Source: Thalassospira xianhensis MCCC 1A02616
GTDB lineage: Bacteria; Pseudomonadota; Alphaproteobacteria; Rhodospirillales; Thalassospiraceae
Length of the DNA: 64,000 nt
NCBI RefSeq assembly: GCF_003326475.1
Contig: NZ_JPWA01000005.1
Span: 62,001 to 126,000, forward strand
Direction of reading: 5' to 3'
Made by a program: the position numbers and the translations under genes. Below the pieces are notes generated by a model. That model was given only the letters and a program-made list of their open reading frames with translations, searched no databases and was not told the DNA's origin. Of this stretch, positions 63,841-64,000 are shown in pieces (the first letter of the stretch is position 1; the number at the start of each line of letters is the position of its first letter).

Positions 63841-64000
63841 GGCACAACTCCCTTGGGCAAACGCCGTGATGCCAGTTGAAAACAGGACATCAACGCAATA
63901 ACGACCAGCACAACCAATACCGCCACGGCCGAGGCCAGAACGGTGTCGCCACTGTCATCGAGATTGAAGATCAAAACGCCCAACGTCTCGTTCCCGGCCG
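63828..64000 (-). CDS. ABC importer permease, C-terminal part
   Basis: An open frame enters from the right edge and ends at TAA (63830-63828), overlapping the ATPase start by 13 bases. The visible 56 residues contain ETLGVLIFNLDDSGDT, a membrane helix (about VLASAVAVLVVLVVIALM) and a polar end, as in the last helix of FbpB-type permeases. Only the C-terminus is in view. Confidence 0.7.
   Translation of the reverse strand, partial: AGNETLGVLIFNLDDSGDTVLASAVAVLVVLVVIALMSCFQLASRRLPKGVVPWQT

Overview
The window is chromosomal DNA of an alphaproteobacterium with moderate GC content. Three conserved gene strings point there: lptF-lptG-lptD-surA-pdxA-rsmA, fabD-fabG-acpP-fabF-mltG, and rpsF-rpsR-DUF2232-rplI-dnaB-alr. 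So do a DUF2794 protein, a Der GTPase with an NKxE G4 motif, and a ChvE/GguAB sugar transporter next to a GbpR-type LysR regulator. Rhodospirillales, perhaps a Thalassospira relative, is my best guess; nothing in the window fixes the genus. I see no rRNA, insertion sequence, prophage or CRISPR array. One tRNA gene, tRNA-Val(CAC), is present.

Layout. 1-6574 (+): outer-membrane biogenesis (LptF end, LptG, LptD, SurA), then PdxA and RsmA. 6597-8124 (-): yicC-gmk. 8315-9142 (+): a short-chain dehydrogenase sitting between yicC and mltG. 9165-13646 (-): type II fatty-acid synthesis genes fabD-fabG-acpP-fabF and the glycan terminase mltG. 14150-25320 (+): ribosomal proteins S6, S18 and L9, DnaB, Alr, MlaE/MlaF, RadA, CvpA, PurF and an SDR. 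25374-28137: a LysR regulator divergent from an aldo-keto reductase, and a periplasmic thioredoxin. 28183-31827 (-): YfgM-like TPR protein, BamB and Der. 32274-33982 (+): a small lipoprotein, a DUF2794 protein and a Sel1-repeat protein.

34047-36996 (-): class Ia ribonucleotide reductase nrdA-nrdB, with a good NrdR box upstream and no ATP-cone on either subunit. 37460-40301 (-): membrane PQQ glucose dehydrogenase and an isolated FliN/SpoA protein. 40486-43550: a cysteine-synthase-fold PLP enzyme, Hsp20, and an old-yellow-enzyme reductase. 43673-45675 (-): groES-groEL under a perfect CIRCE operator. 46089-49320 (-): glmU-glmS. 49566-50405 (+): a phosphoglycolate-phosphatase-like HAD protein and tRNA-Val.

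50561-57626: a sugar module, chvE-gguA-gguB plus an L-arabonate-type dehydratase, divergent from a GbpR-like regulator. 57729-60527 (+): a secreted unknown, an AAA_28 ATPase, a secreted nuclease, a 46-residue candidate small ORF, and a zinc-less MsrB. 60571-64000 (-): a tight operon of an FbpC/PotA-type ABC importer, a metallo-beta-lactamase-fold hydrolase, a histidine phosphatase and a polynucleotide-phosphatase-like HAD protein. This last operon is the best candidate for an undescribed pathway, perhaps uptake and breakdown of a phosphorylated compound.

Most operons end in clear hairpin-plus-T-run terminators. Two such hairpins lie inside operons (acpP/fabF and chvE/gguA), where they probably set gene dosage.
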